DNA of 64,000 nt from Kibdelosporangium sp. MJ126-NF4 (GCF_000826545.1 NZ_CDME01000002.1:744001-808000), one strand, 5' to 3'. Counted from the first letter of the stretch, positions 40,319-50,009 are shown. Notes: a model not told the origin generated them from the sequence alone. Made by a program: numbers and translations.

Positions 40319-41506
40319 TCAAGCTGCAGCGTTCTTGGCATGGTGGGACCAGGCGGTCGTTTCGTCGTAGGGTGTCCGGGTTTGAGGCAGCCGTGGAGGA
40401 TGCCGACGAGCCGGTTGGCTGGTTGCCGCAGCGCGGCGTTGTGTTCGGCGCCGCGGGTTCGGAGCTGGTCGTAGTAGGCGCGTGCGCCGGGTGAGGCCTT
40501 GAGCGCGCTGAATGCCTGGGTCATCAGGGCGTCGATGAGCCGGTCGTTGTGCACGAACCGGGGCGTAGTTCTTGCGGCACTTGGCATCGGCGTAGCGATC
40601 GCGGTCGTCACCGAACTCGGCGAGCACCCGGGCGCCGAGAATCACACCGAGTCCGGGCTGGGACAGGATGATCTCAGCGTCCGGGTGCCGACCAAAATGC
40701 GCATCGACCTCGTTTTGCAGGGCGGTGACCTGCTCATCCAGAACGGCCAGCACCGCCACGGCCGCGCGGGTGGTGGGCGAGTAGGCCGCGTTGACGACTG
40801 CGGGCTGGCCCAAGTGCCGCTCGCGCAGCAGGGCCTGGATCGCGGTGGCCTTGGTGTCGATGTCGCGGCGCCGGGCCCGTTTCAGTGCGGCACGGATCTG
40901 GTTGAGCGACAGCCGTGCCGCACTGTCGGGATCTGGCGCCTTGCCAAGCAGTTCCAGGGCGTCGCTGGCGTCCAGGTCGGTGAACGCCTCCAGTGCGGCG
41001 GGGAAGTAGTCACGCAGCGCGTGACGCAGTCGCTGGGTGTGGCGGGTGCGTTCCCAGATCAGTGTCTTGTGCGCTCTGCTGACCACTTTGATCGCCTCGG
41101 CCGCGGGGCTGTCGCCGGCGACCGGGCGCAGTTGGTGAGAGTCGGTGCGCACCATGTCGGCCAGCGTGTGCGCGTCCGCGGCGTCGCTCTTGGCTCCGGA
41201 TACCCCGTGGCGTTCCCGGTAGCGGGCCACCGACAAGGGGTTGACCGCGAACACCGCGTACCCAGCGGCGAGCAACGCCTGCACCCACGGACCCCGATCG
41301 GTCTCGATCCCGACTACCACCTCCGGTTCCTCTGCGTCCACACCGAGCTGTTCGCCGATCATCGAGTGCAGCCGGGCGATCCCCGCCGTGCCCTCGGGCA
41401 ACCGGGCTTTCGCCAGCCTCCGCCCGGCGCCGTCCATCAATTCGACGTCGTGGTGCGATTCAGCCCAGTCATCCCCAACGAACAACACCCGTTCTCCCGT
41501 CTTCAC
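40319..41506 (-). pseudogene. IS110-family transposase, internally deleted and twice frameshifted
   Basis: The N-terminal DEDD/RuvC-like domain is intact: FVGDDWAESHHDVELMD, VVGIETDRGPW, and SGAKSDAADAHTLADMV. The C-terminal domain is broken. After CRKNYAP the frame jumps directly to RFVHNDRLIDALMTQAF in another frame, so the intervening segment, which normally holds the SPxTRxSG serine motif, is missing. A second one-base shift near 40375 returns the original frame for TRTPYDETTAW at the end. With the serine motif lost the protein cannot be an active IS110 recombinase. IS110 elements lack clear terminal inverted repeats, so the element ends cannot be set. Confidence 0.85.
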
Positions 41507-41588
41507 GCTCGATCAGCAGCAGCCTGCGGGAGAACCATCTGCGACCTAATGAATCAGTGCTCACGCCTCACGCGGGCACGACATCCCA

Positions 41589-41933
41589 TCAGCGGTTCAG
41601 CTCTCCCGGCCCACTGGTAGGGGCACGATGTAGCCAGATCGTGAGCGCGCCGACCTGACGCACCGCGGACTCCGTCGCGGCCACCGATTCCGGGCCGGTC
41701 ATGACGTGCAGGCGCACCGGCGCGCTGGCGGCGACCCGGCGCAGGCCCTCCGCGACGGCCGCAGCTTCGGCTCCCGGCTCGATCATCACCTCGAAGAACG
41801 ATGCACCGTCTCGATGGAACCAGTTGGTGAGGTGGTCCAGCGAGATCGCCACCCAGCCGGCTTCGAGGGTAATGTAGTCGATGATGTCCAGCACGGGCAG
41901 GCTTTTGGTGCCCTGCGGCGTCGGCAGCGTCAT
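41589..41933 (-). CDS. Hypothetical protein, 114 residues
   Basis: Not recognised. The ATG overlaps the stop of the small upstream gene by four bases (ATGA), which supports real coupled translation. The sequence is mixed alpha/beta without signal peptide or membrane segment; notable parts are DIIDYITLEAGWVAISLDH and FFEVMIEPGAEAAAVAEGL. Codons are G/C-ending as in genuine genes. The IS110 relic starts just downstream, so the original operon may have continued. Confidence 0.55.
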   Translation of the reverse strand: MTLPTPQGTKSLPVLDIIDYITLEAGWVAISLDHLTNWFHRDGASFFEVMIEPGAEAAAVAEGLRRVAASAPVRLHVMTGPESVAATESAVRQVGALTIWLHRAPTSGPGELNR

Positions 41934-42073
41934 CGTGTCCCGACACCGAGCCCATGGTTCCTGGCGAACAGCGTCGAGATCACCGCACCCCTACCGGCCA
42001 GCAGCTCGGCACGCGCTCGCTCGTCGGCGTGCTGGTAGGCGGGAGCGTTGGTTGGCTCGGCGATCCCCTGCAC
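41930..42073 (-). CDS. Small hypothetical protein, about 47 residues, possibly a truncated 3' end
   Basis: A short frame from GTG 42073 reads YQHADERARAELLAGRGAVI and ends FARNHGLGVGTR at TGA 41932-41930, overlapping the next ATG. G/C-ending codons and the ATGA overlap argue that it is genuinely coding. Upstream in another frame MLLDLDGLSC starts at 42099; a one-base shift would join the two, so the original protein may have been longer. Not recognised. Confidence 0.4.
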   Translation of the reverse strand: MQGIAEPTNAPAYQHADERARAELLAGRGAVISTLFARNHGLGVGTR

Positions 42074-42102
42074 GACAATCCGTCCAGGTCAAGAAGCATC
42101 GT

Positions 42103-42116
42103 CCCCGCGCGCGGGG
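42103..42116. repeat. 14-bp perfect palindrome CCCCGCGCGCGGGG
   Basis: A GC-only self-complementary stretch between the small unknown genes and the integrase. It may act as a hairpin or be chance in such high-GC DNA. It looks like a single CRISPR-type repeat core but is not part of an array. Confidence 0.35.
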
Positions 42117-42267
42117 CTGTTCCCATTTCCAACGACGCTGTCGTGTCGTGGGCAGGCGTGTGGAGTCGTCCCGACCTTGGTCAGCGCACCTCAGTCCGCC
42201 AGGGTTCCGGCGCCGCAGTACTCGCCGAAATCGGTCGGATATGGCCTGGATCTGATGGTGGCGGGGG

Positions 42268-43263
42268 TTATTCGTCGACAGCCAAGCGCTCGATCGCGGC
42301 TTGTTTGTCGGCTTCGGTCGGCAGGCTGTAGCGGCGGGCGGTCTCGATGGAGTGGCCGAGGATTTTGGCGACGGTGACGATGTCCTGTCCGCCGCGGATC
42401 ATGTTCGTGCCGGCGGTGTGGCGTAGGGCATGCGGAGTGAGGTCGCCATCGCGGCCGAATTCGAGGTTGGCGTCGATGGCGATCTTCTTGAGTTCGTCGT
42501 AGGCGCCGCGGGTGGTCAGTCGGCCGCCGCGTCGGTTGAGGAACACCGCCGGATTCTCGGTGGCGCAAGGCCACTGCGCACGATCGGTGATCCATTCCTG
42601 CAGGGCGGTGCGCAGCTGTGGACGCAGCGGCACTTCCCGGTACTGGCCCCCTTTGCCGTAGCGGATGATCAGCACGCCTTCGCGGGCGGAGATCCGAACG
42701 TCGTCCAGGTCCAGAGCGACAGCTTCGCCGCTCCGGAGGCCGGCGTGGTAGCCGATGTAGGCCAGTGCTTTCCCGCGCGGGTCGGCGCGCTGGGCTGCCC
42801 GCAGCCATCGAGTCCGGGCCCGGTTTGGCAGTGCTCGCGGAGCGGCCTTCGGCAGTTCCTGGCGCTTTACCATCGCCGGGCCGAGCCCCAGGTGCCGGTA
42901 GAAGTCGTCGATCGCGGTCAGGTGCGCGTTGACCGTGGACAACTTCCGTTTGGCCACCGTGCGCAGGTGCGTGCGGTAGTCGCGCACCGCCCCGTTGCGG
43001 GCATGCGGGTCGGTCAGCGGGTCACCATCGATGCCGCCAGCGTCGCTGGTGTCGGCCAGCCACGCCAGGAACTGGCGGACTCGCGAACGGTAGGCGCGGA
43101 CGGTGTCGGGATCCAGCGGTCCGCTCGGCGTGGACACCGCACGTGCGTAGTCGGCGAACAGCTTGGTGAACGCGGCGGGCACCGCGGTCGGCGGCGGGCC
43201 TGAAATATCGGAAGTGGCTTCCAGCTCCTGCCGATCGACCCGGACCGCAATAGCAGAAGTCAC
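42268..43263 (-). CDS. Tyrosine recombinase/integrase (XerC/D-like)
   Basis: I set the start at GTG 43263 (331 residues), where the integrase-like part begins. The N-terminal SAM-like core-binding domain reads FADYARAVSTPSGPLDPDT. Catalytic residues are all visible: Arg in YHAGLRSGEAVAL, Lys region RYGKGGQYREVPLR, HALRHTAGT, GH in ILGHSIETA and Tyr in ARRYSLPTEADKQ. It should catalyse site-specific recombination of an element or of a gene cassette. As sequenced it is fused in frame to the upstream XRE-TPR regulator. A TGA in the next frame overlaps this GTG (GTGA), so two separate genes are likely. No att site or tRNA gene was recognised nearby. Confidence 0.85.
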   Translation of the reverse strand: MTSAIAVRVDRQELEATSDISGPPPTAVPAAFTKLFADYARAVSTPSGPLDPDTVRAYRSRVRQFLAWLADTSDAGGIDGDPLTDPHARNGAVRDYRTHLRTVAKRKLSTVNAHLTAIDDFYRHLGLGPAMVKRQELPKAAPRALPNRARTRWLRAAQRADPRGKALAYIGYHAGLRSGEAVALDLDDVRISAREGVLIIRYGKGGQYREVPLRPQLRTALQEWITDRAQWPCATENPAVFLNRRGGRLTTRGAYDELKKIAIDANLEFGRDGDLTPHALRHTAGTNMIRGGQDIVTVAKILGHSIETARRYSLPTEADKQAAIERLAVDE

Positions 43264-44760
43264 CCCGGCAGGGTACTTCTGATATTGAGCAGTATCAGAA
43301 GTTCGGTCGTGTTCGGGGACGACTGGCCGTGGTTGCGGTGTGCCTGTGGCTGGGGTGGCGTTTCGACGCTTCTGTGGGGATCTGCCGCCGTCGGTGAGTG
43401 CCTGTCGTGGGCGGGGAATCTGAAGCGTGGGGATCTCCACGTGACAACGCAGTCGCTGGACCGCGGCATCGACGCGGGCCGAGTACAGGTGGTCGTGGTC
43501 GTCGAGGAGGTGTTGCCAACTGGCGCGGGCGAGTCGGTAGCGCCCGGTGGCGAGGTGGAGGTCGGTGAGCAGGGCCAGGGCGAGGGCGCGGGAACGCCGG
43601 TGGTGGCCGGGATAGGTGTCGATCGCGGTGCGCAGTGCGGTCCGGGCGTCGTCGAGGTCGCCGGCGGCCAAGTGGATGTGGGCGGTGTGGTAGCGGCATT
43701 CGGCCGGGTCGTAGGCACCGAGAATGGGCGCTGGGTCCTGGGCCTGGGCCAGGTGGTGTTCGGCTTGGTGCTGGTGGTGGTGGGCGTGGTGGTGCTGGTT
43801 GACGGCGGCGTGGCAGAGCGCGGCTTGGGCGTGGAGGAAGGCTTCGGTGCGGGGTGCGGCGGTGCCCGCAGTCGCGGCCAGGGCGCGGCGGGCCAGGCTG
43901 AGCGCCTGGGGATAGTGGCCGAGGTAGCGGGCTTGGTGACTCAGGCTGCACAGGATGATGGCATAGCGGATCGGGTCGCCGGCGTGGACGGCGAAGGCGA
44001 GGGCGAGGCGGTAGTACCGCTGGGCAAGTCCGTGGGTGTGGTGGTCGAAACAGCGGAATCCGGCCAGGTAGGTCAAATCGGCGGCCAGGCCATGCAGTTC
44101 GCCATGCACGGCCAGCGCGTCGCGGGCGCGGAGTTCGGCGGCGAGGTCGTGGGCGAGGTAGGTGATCAGGGCGGTGCGGGCGTGACCGCCGCCGAAGCAG
44201 TGGTCGAGGGCGGCGAACACCTCAAGCATCTGACGCGTTGAGCCCAGGACGCGGGTGCGGACAGTGGTGGGTGACCGGCGGGTGCTGGTCGCCGTGGTCG
44301 GTCGGGCCTGATGTGCGGTGGACCAGTCGGGGATGTCCAGGTCGTGCACCCGATACGGCAGGTGGCGCAGCCCGTGGTGGCCGGCGGGGTCGGTGTCCAG
44401 GCGGGTCAACGCCGCCAGGGCGGCGATCGGATCACCGCGGCCAAGCAGCGAGTCGGTGTCGTGCACAGAGCGGGTCGGGAGGGTTGGCGGCCTGCCGGGT
44501 TCGGCACGGGGGACCCCGAGATCGGCCGGGGTCACGACGCGGTTGAGTTTGCGGGTGAAGGCCTCCGCGATCAGATCGGGTACCTGGGGGCGGGTGCCGG
44601 ACAGCCAGTGAGTGACCGCGCTGCGGTGGTAATGCAGCGAGCGACCGGTTTCGGCGCCGATGACATTCACCGCGCGGGCCAGTGCGTGATGGGTCCAGCG
44701 CGCCTCGTCGAGCAGTGCCCGGAGGCGATCGTTGCTCGCTGGAGACCGATCTCGCGCCAA
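43264..44760 (-). CDS. XRE-family helix-turn-helix regulator with TPR-like domain, in frame with the integrase
   Basis: Chosen start is TTG 44760, giving ARDRSPASNDRLRALLDEAR as in related regulators; GTG codons near 44811 are alternatives. Residues 5-75 form the DNA-binding domain (WTHHALARAVN...SAVTHWLSGTRP). A His-rich, TPR-like helical region of about 330 residues follows (ALSLARRALAATAG, HHHAHHHQHQAEHHLAQAQ, AGDLDDARTALR). Such proteins in actinomycetes control development or secondary metabolism. It is divergent from the terpenoid operon at 44917 with an 18-bp palindrome between, so it is the best candidate regulator of that operon. The frame enters the integrase without a stop; in the next frame translation would end at 43260, overlapping the integrase GTG. 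Confidence 0.75.
43275..43302. repeat. 10-bp inverted repeat ACTTCTGATA...TATCAGAAGT, 8-bp spacer
   Basis: Perfect 10-bp arms at 43275-43284 and 43293-43302, just upstream of the integrase GTG. Such a dyad so close to an integrase start suggests a regulator or recombinase arm-type site. Its position inside the apparent regulator-integrase fusion adds to the view that this was a gene boundary. Confidence 0.55.
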
Positions 44761-44793
44761 GATTCTCGATTCCAGAAGGCAAGTGAGGTGGGC

Positions 44794-44811
44794 GTTCACC
44801 ACGTTCACCAC
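44794..44811. repeat. Tandem 9-mer GTTCACCAC x2
   Basis: Two direct copies (44794-44802, 44803-44811) upstream of the regulator start on the minus strand. They may be activator half-sites or, if the regulator starts further upstream, simply coding repeats (VVNVVN). Confidence 0.3.
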
Positions 44812-44824
44812 GATTGTGCCCCTG

Positions 44825-44842
44825 TCGCGGTTTAAACCGCGA
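44825..44842. promoter_or_regulatory. 18-bp perfect palindrome TCGCGGTTTAAACCGCGA, operator candidate
   Basis: A perfect palindrome with an A/T-rich centre, unusual in this GC-rich DNA, in the intergenic region between the divergent XRE-TPR regulator and the GGPP-synthase/MEP operon. It lies 74 bases before the GGPP-synthase ATG, where a repressor or activator would sit. A second small dyad (AGTGC...GCACT) follows at once. Confidence 0.65.
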
Positions 44843-44916
44843 GTGCCTAATGGTGCACTCTGCGTGATCAGTTCGCTGAGAGCCGCGCACGGCGTGCAGG
44901 CAGGGGCGCAACGACG

Positions 44917-45972
44917 ATGACGATTGCCGAACACGTTCACGGTCCGCGGCACGATGGTGAGCAGGTGTTATCGGGATATCGGGCGATGGTGGTGCCGACG
45001 TTGCGGGCCGCGGTGAGGTTGTTGCCCGATCCGCTGTGGCAGGCGGCGGGTTACCACTTCGGCTGGGTGGACCAGCGGGGTCACGCCGTCGCCGGGGGTG
45101 GGGGCAAGATGATCCGCCCCGTGCTGACGTTGTTGTCGGCAGAGGCGGTCGGCGGCGTCGCTACCGGGGCGGTGCCGGCGGCGGTGGCGGTGGAGTTGGT
45201 GCACAACTTCTCGTTGCTGCACGACGACGTGATGGACGGGGACCGCACCCGCCGGCACCGGCCCACCGTGTGGGCGGTGTTCGGAATCCCCACCGCGATT
45301 CTGGCCGGGGACGCGTTGTGGGCCTTGGCATTGCGGGTACTCGCCGACACCGACGCCGATGACGCGGGGCCCCGAGCGGCGCGGGGGATGCGGATGCTGT
45401 CGGTGGCGCTGGAGTTGTTGATGGCCGGTCAGAGCGCCGACATGGATTTCGAGGCCCGCGCGGATGTGGGGCTGCGGGAATGTCAGGCGATGGTCGCGGG
45501 CAAGACCGGGGCCGTGCTGGGCTGCGCGTGTGCGCTGGGTGCGTTGTTCGGCGGGGGCAGCCCACACCAGATCGACTGCTTGCGGCAGATGGGCGAATGG
45601 CTGGGATCGGCGTTTCAGGTGGTCGACGACGTGTTGGGGATCTGGGGAGATCCGGCGGTGACCGGCAAACCGGTGCATTCCGATCTGCGCAATCGCAAGA
45701 AGTCCCTGCCCGTGGTCGCTGCCCTGGGGTCGGGCACCGCGGCGGGTGCGGAGTTGGCCCGGCTGTACCGGCTCGACCGGTCGCTGACCGATGCCGAGGT
45801 GGACCGCGCCGCGCTGTTGGTTGAGGCCGCCGGCGGCCGGTCCTGGGCACAGCAGCAAGCCCAGGATTGCCTGGCCGCGGCGTTGACCAGCCTGCGGGAG
45901 GCCACCCCGGCACCAGTCCCGGCGGCGGAGTTGGCCGCGTTGGCCGCGCTGATCACCCACCGCGACCACTGA
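44917..45972 (+). CDS. Polyprenyl diphosphate synthase, GGPP synthase (second copy)
   Basis: A protein of 351 residues, first gene of a plus-strand terpenoid operon. Aspartate motifs are LHDDVMDGD and QVVDDVLGIWGD; GGGGKMIRPVLTLLS supplies the diphosphate-binding basic residues. The FSLLH sequence before the first motif fits a C20 product. It would use the IPP/DMAPP supplied by ispH, dxs and ispG immediately downstream and feed the class I cyclase at 52.8 kb. It is clearly paralogous to the copy at 27 kb (shared SDLRNRKKSLPVVAA). Codon 18 is TTA, which in actinomycetes usually imposes bldA-dependent translation. A 13-bp repeat overlaps its stop codon. Confidence 0.93.
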   Translation: MTIAEHVHGPRHDGEQVLSGYRAMVVPTLRAAVRLLPDPLWQAAGYHFGWVDQRGHAVAGGGGKMIRPVLTLLSAEAVGGVATGAVPAAVAVELVHNFSLLHDDVMDGDRTRRHRPTVWAVFGIPTAILAGDALWALALRVLADTDADDAGPRAARGMRMLSVALELLMAGQSADMDFEARADVGLRECQAMVAGKTGAVLGCACALGALFGGGSPHQIDCLRQMGEWLGSAFQVVDDVLGIWGDPAVTGKPVHSDLRNRKKSLPVVAALGSGTAAGAELARLYRLDRSLTDAEVDRAALLVEAAGGRSWAQQQAQDCLAAALTSLREATPAPVPAAELAALAALITHRDH

Positions 45973-45993
45973 CACCGACCACTGACACCGACC
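45965..45993 (+). repeat. Tandem 13-bp repeat ACCACTGACACCG x2.2
   Basis: Two full copies and a partial third span the GGPP-synthase stop codon and the gap to ispH. The repeat duplicates the TGA region, probably by slippage. No function is apparent. Confidence 0.5.
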
Positions 45994-46009
45994 GCGAGGA
46001 GAACCACCC

Positions 46010-46972
46010 ATGTCCACACCGACCGCCGTGCCGAGGACGGTGTTGTTGGCCGCGCCCCGCTCGTTCTGCGCCGGGGTGCACCGCGCGATTGAAATCGTCG
46101 AGCGTGTGGTGGAGCAGCGGGACGGGCCGGTGTTCGTGCGGAAACAAATCGTCCACAACAGCCATGTGGTGGCTGACCTGGAGGCCCAGGGAGTGGTGTT
46201 TGTTGAGGAGTTGGATCAGATTCCCGACCCGCCCCCGCCGGGGGCGGTGCTGGTGTTCTCCGCGCACGGGGTGTCGCCGGCGGTGCGGACCGAGGCCGCT
46301 CGCCGCGGGGTGGAGGTCATCGACGCGACCTGCCCTTTGGTGTCCAAGGTGCACGCCGAGGCGCGGCGGTTGGCCCGGGACAGCGTCCAGATCGTGCTGA
46401 TCGGGCACGCCGACCACGAGGAGATCGAGGGCACTCTGGGAGAGGCGCCCGAGGCGATCCAACTCGTGGCAACCCCCGAGGATGTGGCCGGGGTCGAGAT
46501 CACCCATCCCGGACGGGTGGCCTACCTGACCCAGACCACCCTCGCGGTCGACGAGACGGCCACGGTGGTGGGCCGGTTACGCGAGAAGTATCCACAGTTG
46601 CTCGATCCGCCCACCGACGACATCTGCTACGCCACCACCAACCGGCAGCAGGCGGTCGCGGCGATCGCTGCTGAGTCCGACCTGGTGTTGGTGGTCGGCT
46701 CAGCCAACTCCTCCAACTCGGTGCGACTGGTTGAACTCGCCCAGCGAGCCGGGACACCGGCCTACCTGATCGACGACGCTACGCAGATCCGGCCCGACTG
46801 GCTTCAGGGCGCCAGCACTGTCGGTGTGACCGCCGGCGCGTCGGCTCCCCAGCGGCTGGTCGAGGAGGTCCTCGCCATGCTGCGGGGGTGGGGACCAGTG
46901 ACCGTGACCGAACGGGCCACCACCCACGAGACTGTCCATTTCGGACTACCAGCGTCGGTGAGGTTGCCATGA
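46010..46972 (+). CDS. ispH: 4-hydroxy-3-methylbut-2-enyl diphosphate reductase (IspH)
   Basis: The last MEP-pathway enzyme, reducing HMBPP to IPP and DMAPP with a 4Fe-4S cluster. The protein has 320 residues, the usual length, with a strong GAGGAGA site 7 bases upstream. The three cluster-binding cysteines are in [15 protein letters not shown] and ICYATTNRQ. The substrate His residues (HNSHVV, SAHGVSP) and catalytic Glu (HADHEEIEG) are present. It contains one TTA codon (46577). Its TGA overlaps the dxs ATG. An operon-borne copy beside dxs and ispG indicates a dedicated supply of prenyl precursors in addition to housekeeping copies expected elsewhere in the genome. Confidence 0.95.
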   Translation: MSTPTAVPRTVLLAAPRSFCAGVHRAIEIVERVVEQRDGPVFVRKQIVHNSHVVADLEAQGVVFVEELDQIPDPPPPGAVLVFSAHGVSPAVRTEAARRGVEVIDATCPLVSKVHAEARRLARDSVQIVLIGHADHEEIEGTLGEAPEAIQLVATPEDVAGVEITHPGRVAYLTQTTLAVDETATVVGRLREKYPQLLDPPTDDICYATTNRQQAVAAIAAESDLVLVVGSANSSNSVRLVELAQRAGTPAYLIDDATQIRPDWLQGASTVGVTAGASAPQRLVEEVLAMLRGWGPVTVTERATTHETVHFGLPASVRLP

Positions 46973-48885
46973 CCAGCGCGATCCACTCCAACCTCCCGAC
47001 ACCCAACCTCCCTGCCACCGATTTCCCGGCCTCCGGGTGGTGCGCTGGCCAGGGTCTGGAGTCGATTACCGGTCCGGAGGTGGTGCGGGGACTGGCCGCG
47101 AGTGAGGTGGCCGGGTTGGCTGCCGCGATTCGCCGGTTCCTGGTGGAGAAGGTCACCGCCACGGGTGGTCATCTGGGGCCGAATCTGGGGGTGGTGGAGC
47201 TGACGATCGCGCTGCACCGGGTGTTCGACTCACCTCGTGACGTGATCGTGTTCGACACCGGTCATCAGTCCTATGTGCACAAGATCCTCACCGGGCGCGC
47301 CCGGGAATTCGACACGCTGCGGCAGGCCGGTTGGTTGTCCGGTTATCCCTCGCGTGACGAGTCGCCACATGACTGGGTGGAGAACTCCCACGCCTCCACC
47401 GCGTTGTCCTATGCCGACGGTCTGGCCAAGGCCCACCAGCTGCGCGGCGAGGATGCCAGCCAGGATGGCGGTAGGGATGGTCGGCGAGTGGTGGCGGTGG
47501 TCGGGGACGGGGCCCTGACCGGTGGCCTGTGTTGGGAAGCGCTGAACAACCTCGCCGCCGCACCTCAGCGCCCGGTCATCGTGGTAGTCAACGACAACGG
47601 CCGCTCCTACTGCCCGACCGTCGGCGGGCTGGCCACGCACCTCACCGAGCTGCGGCGGCACGGCTGCGGACCGGTCCGCAGCCTGTTCCAGACCCTCGGC
47701 CTGTCCTACCTGGGCCCGGTGGACGGCCACGACATCGCCGCGGTGGAAACCGCGTTGCGCCAAGCGGTCGCGTTGCGGCGAGCGGTGGTCGTGCACTGCG
47801 TGACGATCAAGGGCAAGGGGTATGCCCCGGCGGAGACCGACGCGGCCGATCGCCTGCACGCCGTCGGTGTCGTCGATCCCGCCACCGGGCGGCCCCGGAC
47901 CCCGGCGGCGGCGACGTGGACCTCGGTGTTCGCCCAGGAGATCACCGCGCTCGGCGCCGAACGTCCCGACATCGTGTGCGTGACCGCGGCGATGCTGCAC
48001 CCCACCGGGCTCGGCGGGTTCGCCGCCCGGTTTCCCGAGCGGGTCTTCGACGTGGGTATCGCCGAGCAGCACGCGGTGTGCTCCGCGGCCGGGCTCGCGT
48101 TGGGTGGTCTGCACCCGGTGGTGGCCATCTACGCCACGTTCCTGGGCCGCGCCTTCGACCAACTCCTGATGGACGTGGCCCTGCACCGGCTCGGGGTGAC
48201 CTTCGTGGTGGACCGGGCCGGGATCACCGGCCCCGACGGCCCGAGTCATCACGGCATGTGGGACCTGTCGGTCCTCCCGATCGTGCCCGGTCTGCGGCTG
48301 GCCTGTCCCCGCGACCCCGCCCGCTTACGGGAGTTGTTACGCGAGGCCGTCCAGGTCACCGACGGGCCCACCGTGATCCGCTACCCCAAAGCCACCGCCG
48401 GTCCTGACATCCCCGGTGTGCGGCGGGTCGGACACTGCGACCTGCTCCGGGAGTCCCCGCACGCCCAGGCGCTGCTCGTGCCGGTCGGTCCGTTCGCGGC
48501 GGCCTGTCTGAGCGCCGCCGACCACCTCGTCAGCGACGGCATCGGGGTGAGCGTGGTGGACCCGAGGTGGGCCGCACCGCTGGATCCGGCCTTGATCGAA
48601 CTGGCTGCCGACCACCAGCTGGTGGTGACCGTCGAGGACACCACCCGCACCGGCGGCCTGGGCACCCGTCTGGCCCGTGGCCTGGCCGACATCGGCGCCA
48701 CTACCCGCCTGGAGGGCCTCGGCCTGCCCCGCGGTTTCCTGCCCCACGGCCCCCGACCCGACCTGCTCGCCCAGCACGGCTTGGACGCGGCTGGCATCAC
48801 TGCCACCCTCCGCCAGCACCTGCACCACTCCACCAGCCCCGGCCTGCGCCTGCCCCCAACCGGCCCCGGGGAGTCGTCGTCATGA
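46969..48885 (+). CDS. dxs: 1-deoxy-D-xylulose-5-phosphate synthase (DXS)
   Basis: Entry enzyme of the MEP pathway, condensing pyruvate and glyceraldehyde 3-phosphate with ThDP. The protein has 638 residues from ATG 46969, which overlaps the ispH stop (ATGA). ThDP/Mg motif [18 protein letters not shown], substrate His in TGHQSYVHK, the [12 protein letters not shown] loop, catalytic Glu in [13 protein letters not shown] and [15 protein letters not shown] are all present, so it should be active. Two TTA codons lie close together at 48325 and 48337. DXS commonly limits flux, so its inclusion points to a high-demand terpenoid product. Confidence 0.95.
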   Translation: MTSAIHSNLPTPNLPATDFPASGWCAGQGLESITGPEVVRGLAASEVAGLAAAIRRFLVEKVTATGGHLGPNLGVVELTIALHRVFDSPRDVIVFDTGHQSYVHKILTGRAREFDTLRQAGWLSGYPSRDESPHDWVENSHASTALSYADGLAKAHQLRGEDASQDGGRDGRRVVAVVGDGALTGGLCWEALNNLAAAPQRPVIVVVNDNGRSYCPTVGGLATHLTELRRHGCGPVRSLFQTLGLSYLGPVDGHDIAAVETALRQAVALRRAVVVHCVTIKGKGYAPAETDAADRLHAVGVVDPATGRPRTPAAATWTSVFAQEITALGAERPDIVCVTAAMLHPTGLGGFAARFPERVFDVGIAEQHAVCSAAGLALGGLHPVVAIYATFLGRAFDQLLMDVALHRLGVTFVVDRAGITGPDGPSHHGMWDLSVLPIVPGLRLACPRDPARLRELLREAVQVTDGPTVIRYPKATAGPDIPGVRRVGHCDLLRESPHAQALLVPVGPFAAACLSAADHLVSDGIGVSVVDPRWAAPLDPALIELAADHQLVVTVEDTTRTGGLGTRLARGLADIGATTRLEGLGLPRGFLPHGPRPDLLAQHGLDAAGITATLRQHLHHSTSPGLRLPPTGPGESSS

Positions 48886-50009
48886 CTCCGGTATCCGTTT
48901 CCCCACCCGCGGTCCCGGCTGTGCGCCGCGTCTGCCGCCAGGTGATGGTCGGGCGGGGTCCCAACGCCGTGCCTGTCGGTGGCGGTGCCCCCATCTCGGT
49001 GCAGTCCATGACCACCAGCCCCACCGCCGATACCGACGCGACACTCCAACAGATCGCCGAACTGGTCGCCGCCGGCTGCGACATCGTCCGGGTCGCCGTG
49101 CCCTCCCAGGACGACGCCGACGCCCTGCCCGTGATCGCCAGGAAGTCCCCGATCCCGATCATCGCCGACATCCACTTCCAACCCCGCTACGTGTTCGCCG
49201 CCATCGACGCCGGCTGCGCCGCCGTGCGCGTCAACCCCGGCAACATCAAGAAGTTCGATGACAAAATCAAACAGATCGCCCACGCTGCCGCGAACGCGGG
49301 CGTGCCCATCCGGATCGGGGTCAACGCCGGCAGTCTGGACCCCCGACAGTTGGCCAAACACGGCCACGCCACCCCGCAGGCCCTGGTCGAATCGGCCCTG
49401 TGGGAATGCTCCCTGTTTGAGGAACACGGCTTCACCGACCTGAAAATCTCGGTCAAACACCACGACCCCACGGTCGTGATCGACACCTACCGGCTGCTCG
49501 CCAACGCCTGCGACTACCCCCTGCACCTGGGTGTCACCGAAGCCGGCCCGCCACCCCAGGGTACCATCAAAACCGCCGTCGCCTTCGGCGTGCTGCTGGC
49601 CGAGGGCATCGGCGACACCATCCGCGTCTCACTCACCGCCCCACCGGTCGAGGAAGTCACCGCCGGCACCCACATCCTGCAGTCCCTGGGCCTGCGGCCC
49701 CGCACCCTCGAGATCGTCTCCTGCCCCGGCTGCGGCCGCCTCCAAATCGACCTCTACCGACTCACCGCGAAAGTCCAGGCCGCCTTCGCCGACTTCCCCC
49801 ACCCGCTGCGGGTCGCTGTCATGGGCTGCGTGGTCAACGGCCCCGGCGAAGCCAGAGAAGCCGACCTCGGCGTCTCCGCCGGCAACGGCAAAGGCCAGAT
49901 CTTCGTCAAAGGTCAGATCATCGCCACCGTCCCCGAACACCAGATCGTCGACACCCTGCTCGAACACGCCCAACGACTGGCTGAAACAGCAGTAACGAGA
50001 GCACGGTGA
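48882..50009 (+). CDS. ispG: 4-hydroxy-3-methylbut-2-en-1-yl diphosphate synthase (IspG/GcpE)
   Basis: Converts MEcPP to HMBPP using a 4Fe-4S cluster. The protein has 375 residues from ATG 48882, which overlaps the dxs stop by four bases. The N-terminal TIM barrel carries [19 protein letters not shown] and VRVNPGNI. The C-terminal cluster-binding half has [13 protein letters not shown] (two Cys) and [11 protein letters not shown] (third Cys and Glu ligand). All required residues are visible. It completes the ispH-dxs-ispG block; dxr and ispDEF are not in the window and must come from the chromosome. Confidence 0.95.
   Translation: MTPVSVSPPAVPAVRRVCRQVMVGRGPNAVPVGGGAPISVQSMTTSPTADTDATLQQIAELVAAGCDIVRVAVPSQDDADALPVIARKSPIPIIADIHFQPRYVFAAIDAGCAAVRVNPGNIKKFDDKIKQIAHAAANAGVPIRIGVNAGSLDPRQLAKHGHATPQALVESALWECSLFEEHGFTDLKISVKHHDPTVVIDTYRLLANACDYPLHLGVTEAGPPPQGTIKTAVAFGVLLAEGIGDTIRVSLTAPPVEEVTAGTHILQSLGLRPRTLEIVSCPGCGRLQIDLYRLTAKVQAAFADFPHPLRVAVMGCVVNGPGEAREADLGVSAGNGKGQIFVKGQIIATVPEHQIVDTLLEHAQRLAETAVTRAR

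Noticed and set aside
42095..42130. CRISPR-like repeat core around CCCCGCGCGCGGGG
   Set aside because: Only one copy exists; there are no regularly spaced repeats or cas genes in the window. A GC-only palindrome is expected by chance here.
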